From Labilibacter marinus (GTDB lineage: Bacteria; Bacteroidota; Bacteroidia; Bacteroidales; Marinilabiliaceae): a DNA stretch of 64,000 nucleotides. Made by a program: the position numbers and the translations under genes. The notes under the pieces were generated by a model that saw only the letters and a list, made by a program, of their open reading frames with translations, did no database searches and had not been told where the DNA came from. The DNA lies in the NCBI RefSeq assembly GCF_001659685.2, contig NZ_LXYE02000044.1, positions 1-64,000 of the forward strand, read 5' to 3'. This document shows, one piece after another, positions 41,901 through 47,331 of the stretch; the first letter of the stretch is position 1; each line of letters starts with the position of its first letter.

Positions 41901-44887
41901 GTTACAGGAGCTCCCGTTTCACATATAGTACCTGGCAATCCATCAATTCTTAAATTAGTACTATAATCATCTAATACCGTTGTGGTAAAATTAGCTGTAG
42001 CATCACAACCTTCAATATTGGTATATACGTATGTAAAAATATAATTGCCTGAACCTTGGCTAGCCAGGGCTGCTGTTACGTTAAAATTAGCCGTACCATC
42101 ATTATTATCCGTAAAGTATAAGGCATTAAAAGGGTTACTAGAAAAAATCCCTGGCGTACCGCCACCACTACCATCCGGATTTCCGTTCATTGTAATGACA
42201 CCTGCATCCGCACAGTACTGATTATTTAACCCAGTAAGTGTTACATTGGGGATAGGATTAACTCTAAATACCCTTAACTGAGAATTCTCACAACCATTGG
42301 CATCCTGGTATGTGTACATGACATCATGATCTCCTTGTGTATAAAGGGAAGGATCAAATGAACTTGTAGCTAATTCAACACCATCTACATAAAACTTACC
42401 TCCTAAAGGATTACCAGTAAGATTAACAGCTAGATCATCCATACAAAATACATATTGATTTCCAGCTGAAACAAAGGTTACTAAAGGCAAACTATTTACT
42501 GTAATATTTTTAGTGTGTGTACCAACACAACCTTTATCAGATTCAACCTCTAGAGAATAAGCATGTACAGGTTGGGTAATTGGAGTAGCTGTAATAGTTT
42601 GTTTTCCATCATCAACAACTCCGGTACTCCATGTGTATCTGGTTATCGTTGTCCCAATAGGGGTTATATCTGCTGTTAAATTAATGGATCCTCCATTAAT
42701 ACATACTTCATCCGGACCAAGAATATCTACATTAGGCGTAGGATTAATATCTATGGTAACAGATCCGACATTAGTAGTTGTATTAATACATCCATTTCTA
42801 TCTTCTATAGATTTTATTGTATACGTGGTTGTGTTGACTACATTGGGTGTAATCCAGGTATCTGTTGACGTATTAGCTGTGAAATTATAATCAGTAGTTC
42901 CATCCGTTATAATTATATCCCAAGGTCCTTGATTTACTGGTGTAACATCGATTGTAACTCCAAATGTTGTTGCAGCGCCTTCACATTTTTCAAATGCCTG
43001 ACCTGCGGCTATAGTGGCCGTTGGCGAAGTAACAAATGTAACATTGACAGCACCCATAGTTGTTTGACAACCCGAAATGGTATGTGTTCCTATTACATAA
43101 TAACTGCCTGCAGCATTAACATTGGTTATTAACAAGGTACCAACACCAGTACCAGCAACAACTCCACCTGTAGCTACATTACTACTATTATAAAGTTGAT
43201 AATTTACATTCACTTCACTACCTGACAAATAAAGATCTACATTATTACCATTACAAGTAGCCACAGTGGTATTACCTAAAACATCTTGTAAAGTGAATGA
43301 AGCCGGGGCGCTTAATACGTTGAATGTTTGTGTTTCACTACCTGTCCAAGCACATCCTGAAGTACTTTGAACATTTACTAAATCAAAAGTGGTGGTGGTA
43401 TTAATAGCGGGCAAATTTAAAATTGCTCCATTTACAGGTAAGTTTGTAATATAACCGTTACTAAATGTTAAGGTGTATGGCGCCGTTCCTCCAGTAATAG
43501 TAATCGCGACTTGTGGAGTTCCACTTCCACAGAATGGAGTTGCATTGTTTGCCTTAATCATGGAAACAGCATCAATCCTCGTCGAAACTAACGTAACCGG
43601 TGGAGATTGACTCTTACACTCAATATTATTTGCATCTTTATAAACTACATAATATTCTCCAAAGGCATTAAAATTAGGATCATCTACTGCTCCATCCGCA
43701 TCCGCATCTGTTACATCATTATGCAAAAAATACGTTGAATTATTTCCGGTAACCAGAGTACCATTTTGATACCAATCATAATCAGCTACTGCTGGAGGCG
43801 TACCACCTGTTAATGTAGTATTTAAAGGAACATTTACAGCTCCGTCGCAGATTTCGAACGTACCTGAACCAACAGGATTATCTACAATACTAATATCGGG
43901 TAAACCAATATTACTAACAGAAACCGCAGGCGTATCAAACGGGCCACAATTGTTTGATTTTTCAACTACCTGAACTGTGTAATCTCCCGAACCTGTTCCA
44001 AAACCAGGTGCGGGATCAACTAAGGTATACGTTGAACTTGTTGCTCCTGCTATGTCAACACCATTCAATTGCCATTGATAATTGAAATTATTCGGATCAA
44101 AAGGTAAAACTTCAAGGGTATGACTTCCATCAAAAACAGTCGGATCACAAGCGGACTTACCTCCTTGAATTTGGACCACAACACTTGATATCTCCGCTAA
44201 CTGAATAGTATTCGTGGTAATATCCAAACAAGTACCATTACTTACAATGGCATGAAATATATCAAGATCAGTATATCCGATAGAACCACTATTTAAATTA
44301 ACTGATTCTGTTGGGTTACCTGCAGGTGAAATACCTCCTGTTGAGCCATCTGCATGATAGACAATATAATCTACCGTACTGATTGATGCCCCTGGATTAA
44401 TTGGGGCAGGTGCTACAGTAAAATCATATTTCCCAGGCGTAGTACAAAACAAAACATTGGCTGTATTGCCATCTTCATTGTGCAATTCAAATTCCGGAGA
44501 AACATTATTGGTTACCTCAATGGTTACATCATAGGTTTGACCGATGCCATGATACCAGGTTAAATTATACGTTGTGCCTGGTGCAACCAAATCAAAACCA
44601 CTAATTATAGCATTAGGGTCATTTATGTTTGAAAAGGTAAGTCCTGCAGTTTCCGACCAATAACCTTTTTGTAAATGTCCTGGAGGAGCGTCATTACCTG
44701 CACCCATATACAAAGGATCAGTTAAATTTGCTGCTAAACGAACTACTCCATCTCGACAAACAGGAACATTGGTCTGAGACGTAGATGTAATAGAAATTCC
44801 TATAAACAGAAATAAGACTAAACTCATGCGCATAAGAATACGACTGAGCATTAATCTCTTAATATTGTGTGCGTTAAAATGTAACAT
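23975..44887 (-). CDS. Giant SprB-repeat surface protein with type B T9SS sorting domain
   Basis: A 6970-residue exported protein from one uninterrupted 20.9-kb frame, longer than Flavobacterium SprB (about 6500). The order is: signal peptide (hydrophobic core about 20-37, ending SQ; M13 or M19 could also start it); about 15 Ig/PKD-like units (to about 1560); about 35 SprB-type units of about 88 residues (about 1560-4655; CxGxxDGxIxVxxxGG, ending NGCxxxxxxxVxEP); five PKD-like units (about 4657-5113); 19 units of a different repeat of about 84 residues (about 5115-6705; WxVxxGxGxFxDxxxPxTxVxxLxxGxN then WTV); two PKD domains with WDFGDG (about 6706-6866); and a gliding-motility-type C-terminal sorting domain (about 6868-6970, FPNAFEPRPDGG and FNRWGQLIYES). 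It should be secreted by the T9SS and carried on the cell surface, as an adhesin or gliding filament. The PorP/SprF gene follows it. Confidence 0.95.
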   Translation of the reverse strand: MLHFNAHNIKRLMLSRILMRMSLVLFLFIGISITSTSQTNVPVCRDGVVRLAANLTDPLYMGAGNDAPPGHLQKGYWSETAGLTFSNINDPNAIISGFDLVAPGTTYNLTWYHGIGQTYDVTIEVTNNVSPEFELHNEDGNTANVLFCTTPGKYDFTVAPAPINPGASISTVDYIVYHADGSTGGISPAGNPTESVNLNSGSIGYTDLDIFHAIVSNGTCLDITTNTIQLAEISSVVVQIQGGKSACDPTVFDGSHTLEVLPFDPNNFNYQWQLNGVDIAGATSSTYTLVDPAPGFGTGSGDYTVQVVEKSNNCGPFDTPAVSVSNIGLPDISIVDNPVGSGTFEICDGAVNVPLNTTLTGGTPPAVADYDWYQNGTLVTGNNSTYFLHNDVTDADADGAVDDPNFNAFGEYYVVYKDANNIECKSQSPPVTLVSTRIDAVSMIKANNATPFCGSGTPQVAITITGGTAPYTLTFSNGYITNLPVNGAILNLPAINTTTTFDLVNVQSTSGCAWTGSETQTFNVLSAPASFTLQDVLGNTTVATCNGNNVDLYLSGSEVNVNYQLYNSSNVATGGVVAGTGVGTLLITNVNAAGSYYVIGTHTISGCQTTMGAVNVTFVTSPTATIAAGQAFEKCEGAATTFGVTIDVTPVNQGPWDIIITDGTTDYNFTANTSTDTWITPNVVNTTTYTIKSIEDRNGCINTTTNVGSVTIDINPTPNVDILGPDEVCINGGSINLTADITPIGTTITRYTWSTGVVDDGKQTITATPITQPVHAYSLEVESDKGCVGTHTKNITVNSLPLVTFVSAGNQYVFCMDDLAVNLTGNPLGGKFYVDGVELATSSFDPSLYTQGDHDVMYTYQDANGCENSQLRVFRVNPIPNVTLTGLNNQYCADAGVITMNGNPDGSGGGTPGIFSSNPFNALYFTDNNDGTANFNVTAALASQGSGNYIFTYVYTNIEGCDATANFTTTVLDDYSTNLRIDGLPGTICETGAPVTLTPYLGAASLSPVPAGETVSFTGPAGSITNNADGTAEFDPGAAGAGTHTITLNYTDANGCNGSTTGSITIGTPISVPGLGTGYCSSDMGSYNLLGSINGAAGVPNDGTTFDIEAPDGTDIAMNQANGAYNFIPSTLFGAYGDGAYIITYKYTDGTGCQNTVVSNVEIIEVLNAVFTIDTEPYATAQSNFCENDGLVDLAGHADLATASGAVSSSFTGPGVSGNGIAGGFFNPQDPSVNKYPTANTITHTVIHTVNGVSCPSPIETFNVQVVPVQVGISGLSATNTYCTSSGTSVITVSGADAAGGTAVFKATKNGSASPFLTDNSNNTATIDPGVGSGIYEITLEFTKTADGCKKVIVETVEVYSDDPVTFSGVSEGDKICRSSGPITLRGDMFAGGVGNFIEVVPGLANTGTDDLGNPVVADDGVAVLTPGSLAIGPHAITYEFTNANGCLTTEIKNIEIVGAPASTYTVVGGGAYCFDDAPQGVSIGLSGSNSGVTYELLYGGVSLSTPITVVSPGGPFNFDDNNDGTGADRLFVDEGIYTVKAVLGGCDAIMTGSVLVEEYELVLEEDSRNEITCTGADDGTITLRTSGGSGTYEYSDDAGATWQASPTFSGLSDGSHSFEVRDLSTAACEVASPLVVNYTEPSALISVSLDNKTNVGCTPCTMGGTCEGSATITVSGGTPYGGADLATYPSGYNITWPLSVGAAQLSADKLTASQLQVGTYAILVEDANGCSTTFDVTISENTALSLIEFDPVVNHIDNFCKDGSNGEFVVQASGGSGDYQFSIDGGTNFINSNRVNTDECLFNNLEDGSYSIIVRDRNYQRCNYTIATNVVITEPAAALTLTEVANNSATCFGRADGSYSVQASGGNGTYEFSLVNPGVALPGDWVSNATDTYVVAGVLAGNHSVWVRDANPSAISCTPGSIVVTVGEPVELSFNNPVVTNVSCNSGNDGTVTLTGVGGSGNYVYSIDGGTNWQASNIFSGLDVASGPYSFSIAESLDAACNSIDVSTVTLTEPADFVISEVVASHQDVSCNAGSDGEFVVTTVGGVGPFEYRLHDGTAYITAWSNLNSFIGYPQGTYEVSVRDLGTVSVDFCEKDRILPITISQPLAAINITFENVNNATCNGAADGDINITAAGGTAPYTYQWKNVATNINVPDIDGGKTDNPSNLLAGDYEVTIEDNLGCVAAKVYTVGEPVALSLLTDNIVHVTCNGNATGEIRVIASGGSGTYSFNVDNSGWSADQAIATFTATGLSAGDHTIWVRDPNSGVVCEYRLHPPITVNQPNALSLVVTGHTNVSCNGNTDGVIELTASGGSGNYDYYIDGLGWVAGTGVTHTFNLLGAANYNLQVRDQADVTCSFATTFEITEPSDFTTTAVATDVLCNGASTGQLALTTAGGVGPFEYSIDGGTNWNSSPLTGLSSGTYTVDVHDLGTGCKKTNQVIIAEATIDQPVSAISIGVETISHVSCKNGINGEIDLQGNVNGGSVVPVGDYQFTWYKKGTPNVIVSTGFDEVTGLSEGTYFVIVEDDNGCTKTSVDYVVNEPLAWTVNFTAINLTKYNGADGVIDVHTHTGSNPGHSIEWFTVVAGVEATMSPLYDNVWSVNTFGAGTYRFKIKDVENCIYTSADITLTEPLEFAVKDPNLDKINLTCYGANDGKLSIQVISGGGDFEFDIVGVLESGNPNYTFNDTQLGKNLLRENLEAGQYTINVTDNATGEIATYVVDITQPNELVINTVSVSDPTCNAIGDGSIEVEITGHAINVATSTITWSRSNPLGWSVSGAVNDGTTDMRAQSGLFAGEYTISVLSDQGCVATSTPITLTNPTAITATETITHVSTNGGTDGRIFVDNITSVNTVSSIVWYKDDGTGTFVATGVTGVDNPAITTGIYQYVITDNVGCTFTSPNLLVSEPGQALVVTAVPTPINCYGNDDGVITVNISSGVAPFSVDITGTHDDGSPFAGDNSVTSYTEFTALKAGTYQVNVTDGAGQTFPINNIVIAENTETVLTIVPVDIPCNGGVGSINLSLAGRTDGSESWQILDPTLGEVYNGPLAGNATKTLGLEGEYITNVTNQDGCIISEKRTIVEPDLFDIDWDDEDATIYGLNDGIIDVHTYTGNNGAPYTISWSDDATVTSFIRTDLLAGIYEFTIEDASGCDTTISGIVIGQPYPLTAVVTPKDAVCFGDTNGEIEVAFANPNNGGIEYTITGNLDDGSPAYSSGLITPASVNSKVTGLKAGTYTINATDSKGTVYYQDNIRIEQDPEINLVLTANDISCFGAADGNVLAVLNGRLPLSSDIITWSGSKGTFLSGPLFDDLTTSVINNSINPVVAAEEFYVVVESATGCKYDVTDEVEEPNELVITIQDVEDVTCTGGNDGTIDVSVAGRAGGSYRYDWYKWDATLAIPAYVIYQANGAATIDDLYAGNYSLTVTSLGDLCTVTEDNIVVNDGSAITINEVISDVTTCVGDDGGIITVSIAGGVSPYTVDVTGQSTQNGDGSAAFTFANLVAGNYVIEVSDARGVSCATVTKNVTIDEPAVAFALSNEAHDISCDPVNASSGTFTFDLTGGVPSGGNYNYQILLPEASIAKPITIAVGATHSESVANLSAGTYNLTVLDLNSTDPATCAIEYSFTLEHIVITNNAVVNTTCAGINNGAITGINIAGASVNYTYNWTTTDGGIGLDNSTLNQSGLSVGTYILEITDPDRALCSVTKIFTVGVDNTIVITPTIKDVSCNGDANGAITIDVAGVSAATSYLWTGPGIVTNNLEDQVDLSAGNYTVEVTSIINGETCIADEAFVVSQPNPITYTASFDYTSCDPYERTLRIKDLKGGRGNYTYLWDGPTFTPAVPVDPENIEIYEGGLYSITIKDDNQCEVTRSITVPNEVTINPDVNHVTCNGGDNGSIVLNVAGGTGNFTFAWTGPGGFTSTDRNIDDLYAGPYTVIITDLSENDGTGNCLRTFTININEPQAIAIDETIVNTSCFGQSDGQIEVEVSGGNAPYSYSWSPVVGANLPTNKNQYNLPADNYTLTVTDASINGGCSSTANFTVLQDAEIVLSAVPTETICNGTGGAINLTATGGFGAGFSYNWSSADGTGLVQGNEDQNGLTGGTYTVVVSDLGDGRSCTATLSETLTDGIEILNEVITPVSCSGNDDGTISYDVFGGDGNYVYTWNVISGDATRIVAGAQNQSGLSEGVYDVTITDGRTDALGTDCAITHRFTVTASTGLTVNVAAFDSKICFGESGGRLEATVTGGSGNYAYYWNGVLGTNVHDNLVQGIYGLRVVDIDLNCEFIQSYEIKGPSTPLTIDNIVVTDILCHGYATGAIDVTVSGGVTPTSGDYFYIWTGGTSVATGSNPTGLLAGTYNLTVEDANGCTVASGNIEVEEPTTHIKVDNPQITDVSIPGGSNGQILVDVYDGTAPRSVEWFDASNTSVSLLNPAVGLSAGTYRVVATDDNGCTAELTGVRVVEPGEALGFEKTVHQISPCSGNDNGEIHINRVFGGFPIGGDRYRIQITGPGTNVDIEDTEHHLTDLAPGTYRVIVTDNVPVSYQEDILIEEYLPLSLITTKVNDVLCFGTITGEISVEVNGGKPSALGDYLVEIRSTEGYSSAKVDAKAGVPFTFPNLPAGNYTITVKDHADDFDTKVPDRNFCELSNFMLITQPAAVVDLTSVSGDMDICDGDSYNLSINTSNWDFADGNLRVSIYDDFATTEHLVNTTPFVITVNPTSSRTYAVSKVAMDGNATCLQGESAGNKVQVIVHELPTANITGPSEVCEDGTVSLSVNFTGKAPFSFTWRDENNGTSNTITGIATNTYTFSDSPVANASYVIDHISDDNSCNNVGNGRVLVDINNKPIVNLTGGTDICIGDNTNLTIAFNENVAPYTITYEANTVEGSLVVNPAGLTHVWNVSPLVTTTYEITSVVDAKGCSMDFNVPIVATVIVNQLPEALAVIESAIDLGEVCQGQSGVDYSVTAVANATSYDWSVDPGMNIITGDGTTDIVIDFERDFTGGYVRVYAENACGVNTSIERWVNASLLPDEITIAPTGDTDLCEGSTGIIYSINPVANASSYEWSLPAGFILQGDGTGTSIIIDLDPNIPSTVGDIYVRPINVCSNAEPWSPPLTVNVTALPAPYAGADERICQTTYTLSADPLNGGESGQWQIIKGAGQYVNKPIDEVRPNAQLYNLSQGENIFVWTVTNITTGCSLSDTVIIYNDQVTVNATALSDKVCDGTITLDGTPLLAVDDADEAYWSTTGGGFIVSSTNERTVVNNMDAGVNTFTWTIRKGACYSSASVDVINNEPTQAVIYNASDVVITMLDLPCQTNSAVLKASIPVVGEIGYWRIETGSVTIDDFNNTTINVSNIAKGDHQLSWNILRGDCLSKTIVTVRNNALNVGAGVDVFTCDGTTQLNGNDDYPSGAIGVWTIKDNIGTGVFTDANDPKTTVSGLSQTNGGRNVFVWTLTRNGCASVDSVVIRNDQPTIAEISGGNSTISVCDEEYNLHAVSPVYGAGVWSVVAGKGRFDNPADPTTRVYDLANGDNIMRWTVTNNSCSSSVEFTVTNLHVDVYAGADTAVCGTIAQLHGTPAPAGATGVWSVVSGEGSGGFRPADTNPNASIESLSPGNNKVVWTITQNSCVSTDTLIVTNNAPMPVSATPKISTDESYTNLIAENPTEGSGVWTLLEGRGDIINPTSHTSRVENLFPNINRFRWTVTKLNCSDYVDVEVQSGALAQAEAGWDQLDLCEDFTTLQANLPENTFGEWTVDKGGVKFENDNNNDPKVNIYDVSPGRNVLRWTLRFVGKGSQFTTDTVVIINNKPSDAWAGFDITECGNEAKLEAREPIYGTPSWTVLSGGGAFDDDTDPKTTIRGLNQGENVIKYEITNDVCHSYDTISIFNHEPSEALAGDDLVVCADSAEINPSIPKYGEGKWRVIEGSGKGKNDAGAYTDEIVGTYVHALSPGVNVLVWEVQVPGAGADCVKRDTITITNNAPSISFAGHDRPICTDSVNLSGSVPIYGTGKWTLISGSGDIEDDLQTNTLVRNLGKGKNRFRWTVDNNGCTSVSDVEIANNLIEAFAGYEQINCADTAVLEANNPLPGEGNWGVLGGSGSANFDDNLDPYTNVRNLDKGENILTWTINHQGCRSVSEVKVTNNQPSTAFAGDNKATCDNSIYLGASNPEVGAGHWTIRSGGGKFVDDLDNSTLVDSLKFGKNIFRWTVEYKGCNSIDDVEIDFNTIEATVGGTQEVCSDKTFLEANSALPGVGTWTVVGGGSQAKFVNSHDPVTEVFDLAKGTNRLMWSINNKGCVTSAEVDIINHTPSTAYAGNTQELCEDFTILDATPVSIGSGRWEILTGAAFISATEVLEPKASISGLSKGENVFRWIVTSDNGLCTSVDDVLVINNKPSIPYAGRDEEYCSPTVVLKAAEPDFGTGNWSIIEGGGNFDNPALPGATISNLNEGVNVLMWTITQGQCTLTDSIEIINNTPTTSNAGPDIEDCKNYAPLDANVATQGTGYWTLVSGNATFIDEADPKTRVEDLTHGDNILMWNIQKGSCISSDEIVVRNNIPSQAEAGTDKESCEDYVTLNASDPTSGVGSWSVLSGNGKFDDASSPISIVRDLELGENRLLWTVTYGSCTTEDVVEIISNKAAPYAGEDDISYESTYELKASNPGDLGATWSIVAGNGQFDDNTFYNTKVNDLNEGVNTYRWTMDVNGCITYDDVSVEYRVVPSAAFKVDTIQGCYPLAIQFTNQSIGGSTYNWDFGDGDISSQRNPVHTFDDPGVYTVTLTAPGPDGLNGTHQMDIIVHDHPVADFSYGPEVVYVPSQKLDCNDASVDAVRYLWDFGDGNTSTLVNPSHGYTEEGVYSVSLMVESEYNCIDEITKVDIVTVKLEGFIEFPNAFEPRPDGGNSGSAGGLEDNSIFKPRKRDVETFKIQIFNRWGQLIYESEDIEEGWNGFFNNQLSPQGVYVWKATGTFISGTVFNEAGSVLLVR
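24768..29547 (-). repeat. Nineteen tandem ~84-residue coding repeats
   Basis: Inside the giant gene, 19 units of about 250 bp lie head to tail. The protein consensus is AGxDxxxC, then LxAxxPxxGxGxW, GxGxFxDxxDPxTxVxxLxxGxNxxxWTV, xxCxSxDxVxIxNxxP. Most units have two cysteines. DNA identity between units is low, so they are old. Confidence 0.85.
30925..40207 (-). repeat. About 35 tandem SprB-type coding repeats
   Basis: Inside the giant gene, units of about 265 bp encode SprB repeats, each opening with C-x-G-x-x-D/N-G and closing with an NGC segment followed by a V-x-E-P-like strand. Four units (near 37226, 36405, 35620 and 31730) lack the opening cysteine and head a three-unit super-repeat. 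My count of 35 is by eye. Confidence 0.8.
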
Positions 44888-45073
44888 ACTATATATAGTT
44901 TTGGTCCCCTATTGGCATATTGCTATAAAAATTGGCCACAAGCAACTGCCGTAGGACTTTGTACGCTCATTTATTAGAAATGTTTGGTTAATTTTTTATA
45001 TTTTTTCTTCCACACCCTACCCCTAATTCGGGTATGAAATTACTTCATTTAATTTATTTGTCATTTAATAGCA

Positions 45074-45107
45074 AGTCATTGGTGAAAGCTAAAATTTACC
45101 AATGACT
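45074..45107 (-). other. Hairpin just after dprA
   Basis: A perfect 10-bp stem, AGTCATTGGT / ACCAATGACT, with a 14-nt loop lies 4 bp after the dprA stop. There is no strong T-run, so it may be a weak terminator or a dispersed repeat. Its arms share words with the spacer before sufS. Confidence 0.5.
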
Positions 45108-45110
45108 AAT

Positions 45111-46241
45111 TTATAGGCAGCGATATAAACTTCCTGGTAAACTTTTAACAAATCCATCCATCTCCAACTGAAACAACAGAGAACTTACCTTAGCTATTGA
45201 CATCTCTAACTTTATACTTAAAAAATTAACCGAAGCCTCTTTCTCTTGCCTGATTAATTGATAAATAACCCCCTGTTCACCTTCTGGCTCATTAAAAAAC
45301 AAACTCTGCTGTTTGCCCTTATCCTTTTCTTCACTGGCCCAATTAAGTGCATACTCCACATCTGCTGCACATTCTACCAAAGCCGCAACATTAGACTTTA
45401 TCAGCTTATTACAACCTTTACTGTACTCATCATCTACCCTGCCTGGAAATGCTAACACATCCCGATTATACGACTGTGCTAGGTGGGCTGTAATCAATGC
45501 GCCTCCTTTTTGAGCCGACTCAACCACCAAAGTAGCATCCGACAATCCTGCTACAATCCTATTTCTTTTTACAAAGTTCGGTTTATCAGGATTTGTTTCA
45601 CTCATGAACTCCGTAAGTAATGCTCCATTATTTAATAAATCCTTGGCCACATTACGGTGCATATTGGGATAAATACGATCTAAACCATGGGCTAAAACAG
45701 CTACCGTTGGCAAACCAAACTCCAATGCTGCTCTATGTGCACAAATATCAACTCCATAAGCCAAGCCACTCACAACAACCACATCTGGATGATTCTGTGC
45801 TAATTCTTTAATCAAGTTCCTGCAATTCTGCCTCCCCTCTTCCGTCACCTGACGTGTTCCAACAATCGATAATATCTTTTTGCTCGCAAGGGTGTTGTTT
45901 CCCTTTTTGTACAACATTACTGGCCCATCCTCACAATTATTTAATCGAGAAGGAAACGTATCATCTAAAAAGAAACTACAATCAATTTTATGCTTTTCGA
46001 TAAACTCAATTTCCTTTTCTGCTCGTTCTAATGGATTAGATTGAGCAATAACCTTGGCTTGTTTCATTCCAATCCCTGGAACCTTGCGTAACACTTGTTC
46101 CTTTTCTGAGAATACAGCCTCCACATCGCCTAGGTACGCAATAACATTTCTAATCAACTTTGGACCAAGACCTTTAATTAAACTTAAGGCGATTTTATAT
46201 TTAAGCTGATGATCTCTCAAAAGAATTAGATTTAGGATCAT
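45111..46241 (-). CDS. dprA: DNA-processing protein DprA
   Basis: A 376-residue DprA/Smf protein that loads RecA on incoming single-stranded DNA in natural transformation. An N-terminal helix-hairpin-helix/SAM-like part (about 15-75, LSLIKGLGPKLIRN and VPGIGMKQAKVIA) is followed by the Rossmann core with ILSIVGTRQVTEEGR, SGLAYGVDICAHRAAL, FVKRNRIVAGLSDATLVVES and FPGRVDDEYSKGCNKLI, and a C-terminal winged-helix (about 310-376). The N-terminus has about ten more residues than usual; no other start codon is better. The gene stands alone. Confidence 0.95.
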   Translation of the reverse strand: MILNLILLRDHQLKYKIALSLIKGLGPKLIRNVIAYLGDVEAVFSEKEQVLRKVPGIGMKQAKVIAQSNPLERAEKEIEFIEKHKIDCSFFLDDTFPSRLNNCEDGPVMLYKKGNNTLASKKILSIVGTRQVTEEGRQNCRNLIKELAQNHPDVVVVSGLAYGVDICAHRAALEFGLPTVAVLAHGLDRIYPNMHRNVAKDLLNNGALLTEFMSETNPDKPNFVKRNRIVAGLSDATLVVESAQKGGALITAHLAQSYNRDVLAFPGRVDDEYSKGCNKLIKSNVAALVECAADVEYALNWASEEKDKGKQQSLFFNEPEGEQGVIYQLIRQEKEASVNFLSIKLEMSIAKVSSLLFQLEMDGFVKSLPGSLYRCL

Positions 46242-46420
46242 GTAAAATTATGATTAAGCCCACAAAACACCTAGTGTTCGCACCGCCAAATTCCAACATT
46301 CCCCATGTTTTATAAACACTTTATCCACATTATGGAAAAAACCAACCAAACGGTCGAATATTAGTACACCAAGAATAGTTTTTCATTGCTTCACTCTACA
46401 AAATGAGTTAAACACTATCA

Positions 46421-46873
46421 TCACTCAGATTTCTTTAAACCATTAAAAAACAAACTCAACTCGTTATCATCCCTACTCGAGAAGGCTGAAATATAAATAG
46501 GAGGATATTTAGCCAATTGACTAGCCGACATTTGAAAGAGGTACAATTTCCTCTTAAAAAACTTCATGCCCTCGGTCTCATATTTAACATAGGCAGATAT
46601 TGGAATTCTATACATTTTAAATTCCCTGCTAAATGGAAATGTATTGTAATATTTAATTTCTATTGCATCGTCATTTTGCCCAATATCGAAGTAAAAATAA
46701 CCGCCATACATAAAAACATACAATACAATAGCATCAAGCACACCACTACTCCATTGCAAAGCAGGCAACATCAAATCTCTTACTGTTAAGGAACAAACCC
46801 ATAACGCCGTTAACGACACAATGAGCAAAGTGAAGATAAGCTGAATTTTACTAGCCGTTTTTCTGTTATTCAT
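46421..46873 (-). CDS. Small PH-like membrane protein, unknown function
   Basis: A 150-residue protein with two membrane helices (about 9-28 and 43-60) followed by a soluble beta-rich part (about 62-145: DAIEIKYYNTFPFSREFKMYRI, then FKRKLYLFQMSAS and YPPIYISAFSSRDDNEL), which looks like the bacterial PH-domain proteins with an N-terminal hairpin. I do not recognise a specific family. It is followed by dprA at 179 bp on the same strand. Confidence 0.6.
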   Translation of the reverse strand: MNNRKTASKIQLIFTLLIVSLTALWVCSLTVRDLMLPALQWSSGVLDAIVLYVFMYGGYFYFDIGQNDDAIEIKYYNTFPFSREFKMYRIPISAYVKYETEGMKFFKRKLYLFQMSASQLAKYPPIYISAFSSRDDNELSLFFNGLKKSE

Positions 46874-47217
46874 AATTAACTGTTTCTTTTTATCCTATAT
46901 AAGTTTTCATTCCATAAAAGATGGATTATTGACTAAATTAAGTTAAAAAGGTCAAACACCAAAACTCCGCCAAGTTTAATTATACACCTCTTACACTATT
47001 AAAAAGTCTGCTCCTACAATAAATTCTTATTCAACATCTCAAGATGATGGACTTTTTTCTTCTACAGCCGAACAGCACAAGCAAAAGAAAGCAAGGACTT
47101 GAGCTCTCGCTTAACTACTTATTTAATCTCCAGTAATTCGTACTATCTACGGGGCACGCCCGACATTCTAACTTAAATCAGTCACACAAACTTCACGATT
47201 CCTTCGCAAGTCTTAGT

Positions 47218-47310
47218 GCGATGTTTTTGCGAAGCGTTTGCGAACAAGCTGCGAAGAAATGCGAAGCCGTCCCGAAGCTTTTGCGAAGCAGCCCCGAAGA
47301 AAGTGCGCAA
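47218..47310 (+). repeat. 11-bp-phased GCGAAG array
   Basis: Nine copies of GCGAAG or a one- or two-base variant start at 47218, 47229, 47240, 47251, 47261, 47272, 47283, 47294 and 47305, so spacing is 11 bp with a single 10. The five bases between the cores vary. The period is not a multiple of three, which argues against coding. Confidence 0.85.
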
Positions 47311-47331
47311 AAACTTGAAAAATGCTTGTTT

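Noticed and set aside
23975-44887. Many plus-strand frames of 60-90 codons inside the giant gene.
   Set aside because: They are shadows of a long repetitive coding strand and resemble no protein.
44888-45073. The leader of the giant gene as a possible riboswitch.
   Set aside because: It has several short inverted words but no conserved core I could match to a known class, and no TAnnTTTG element was found to define the transcript.
46321-46329. Perfect DnaA box TTATCCACA near dprA, as a possible origin.
   Set aside because: Only one box is present in the spacer. An origin needs a cluster plus an AT-rich unwinding region and usually dnaA or gidA nearby.
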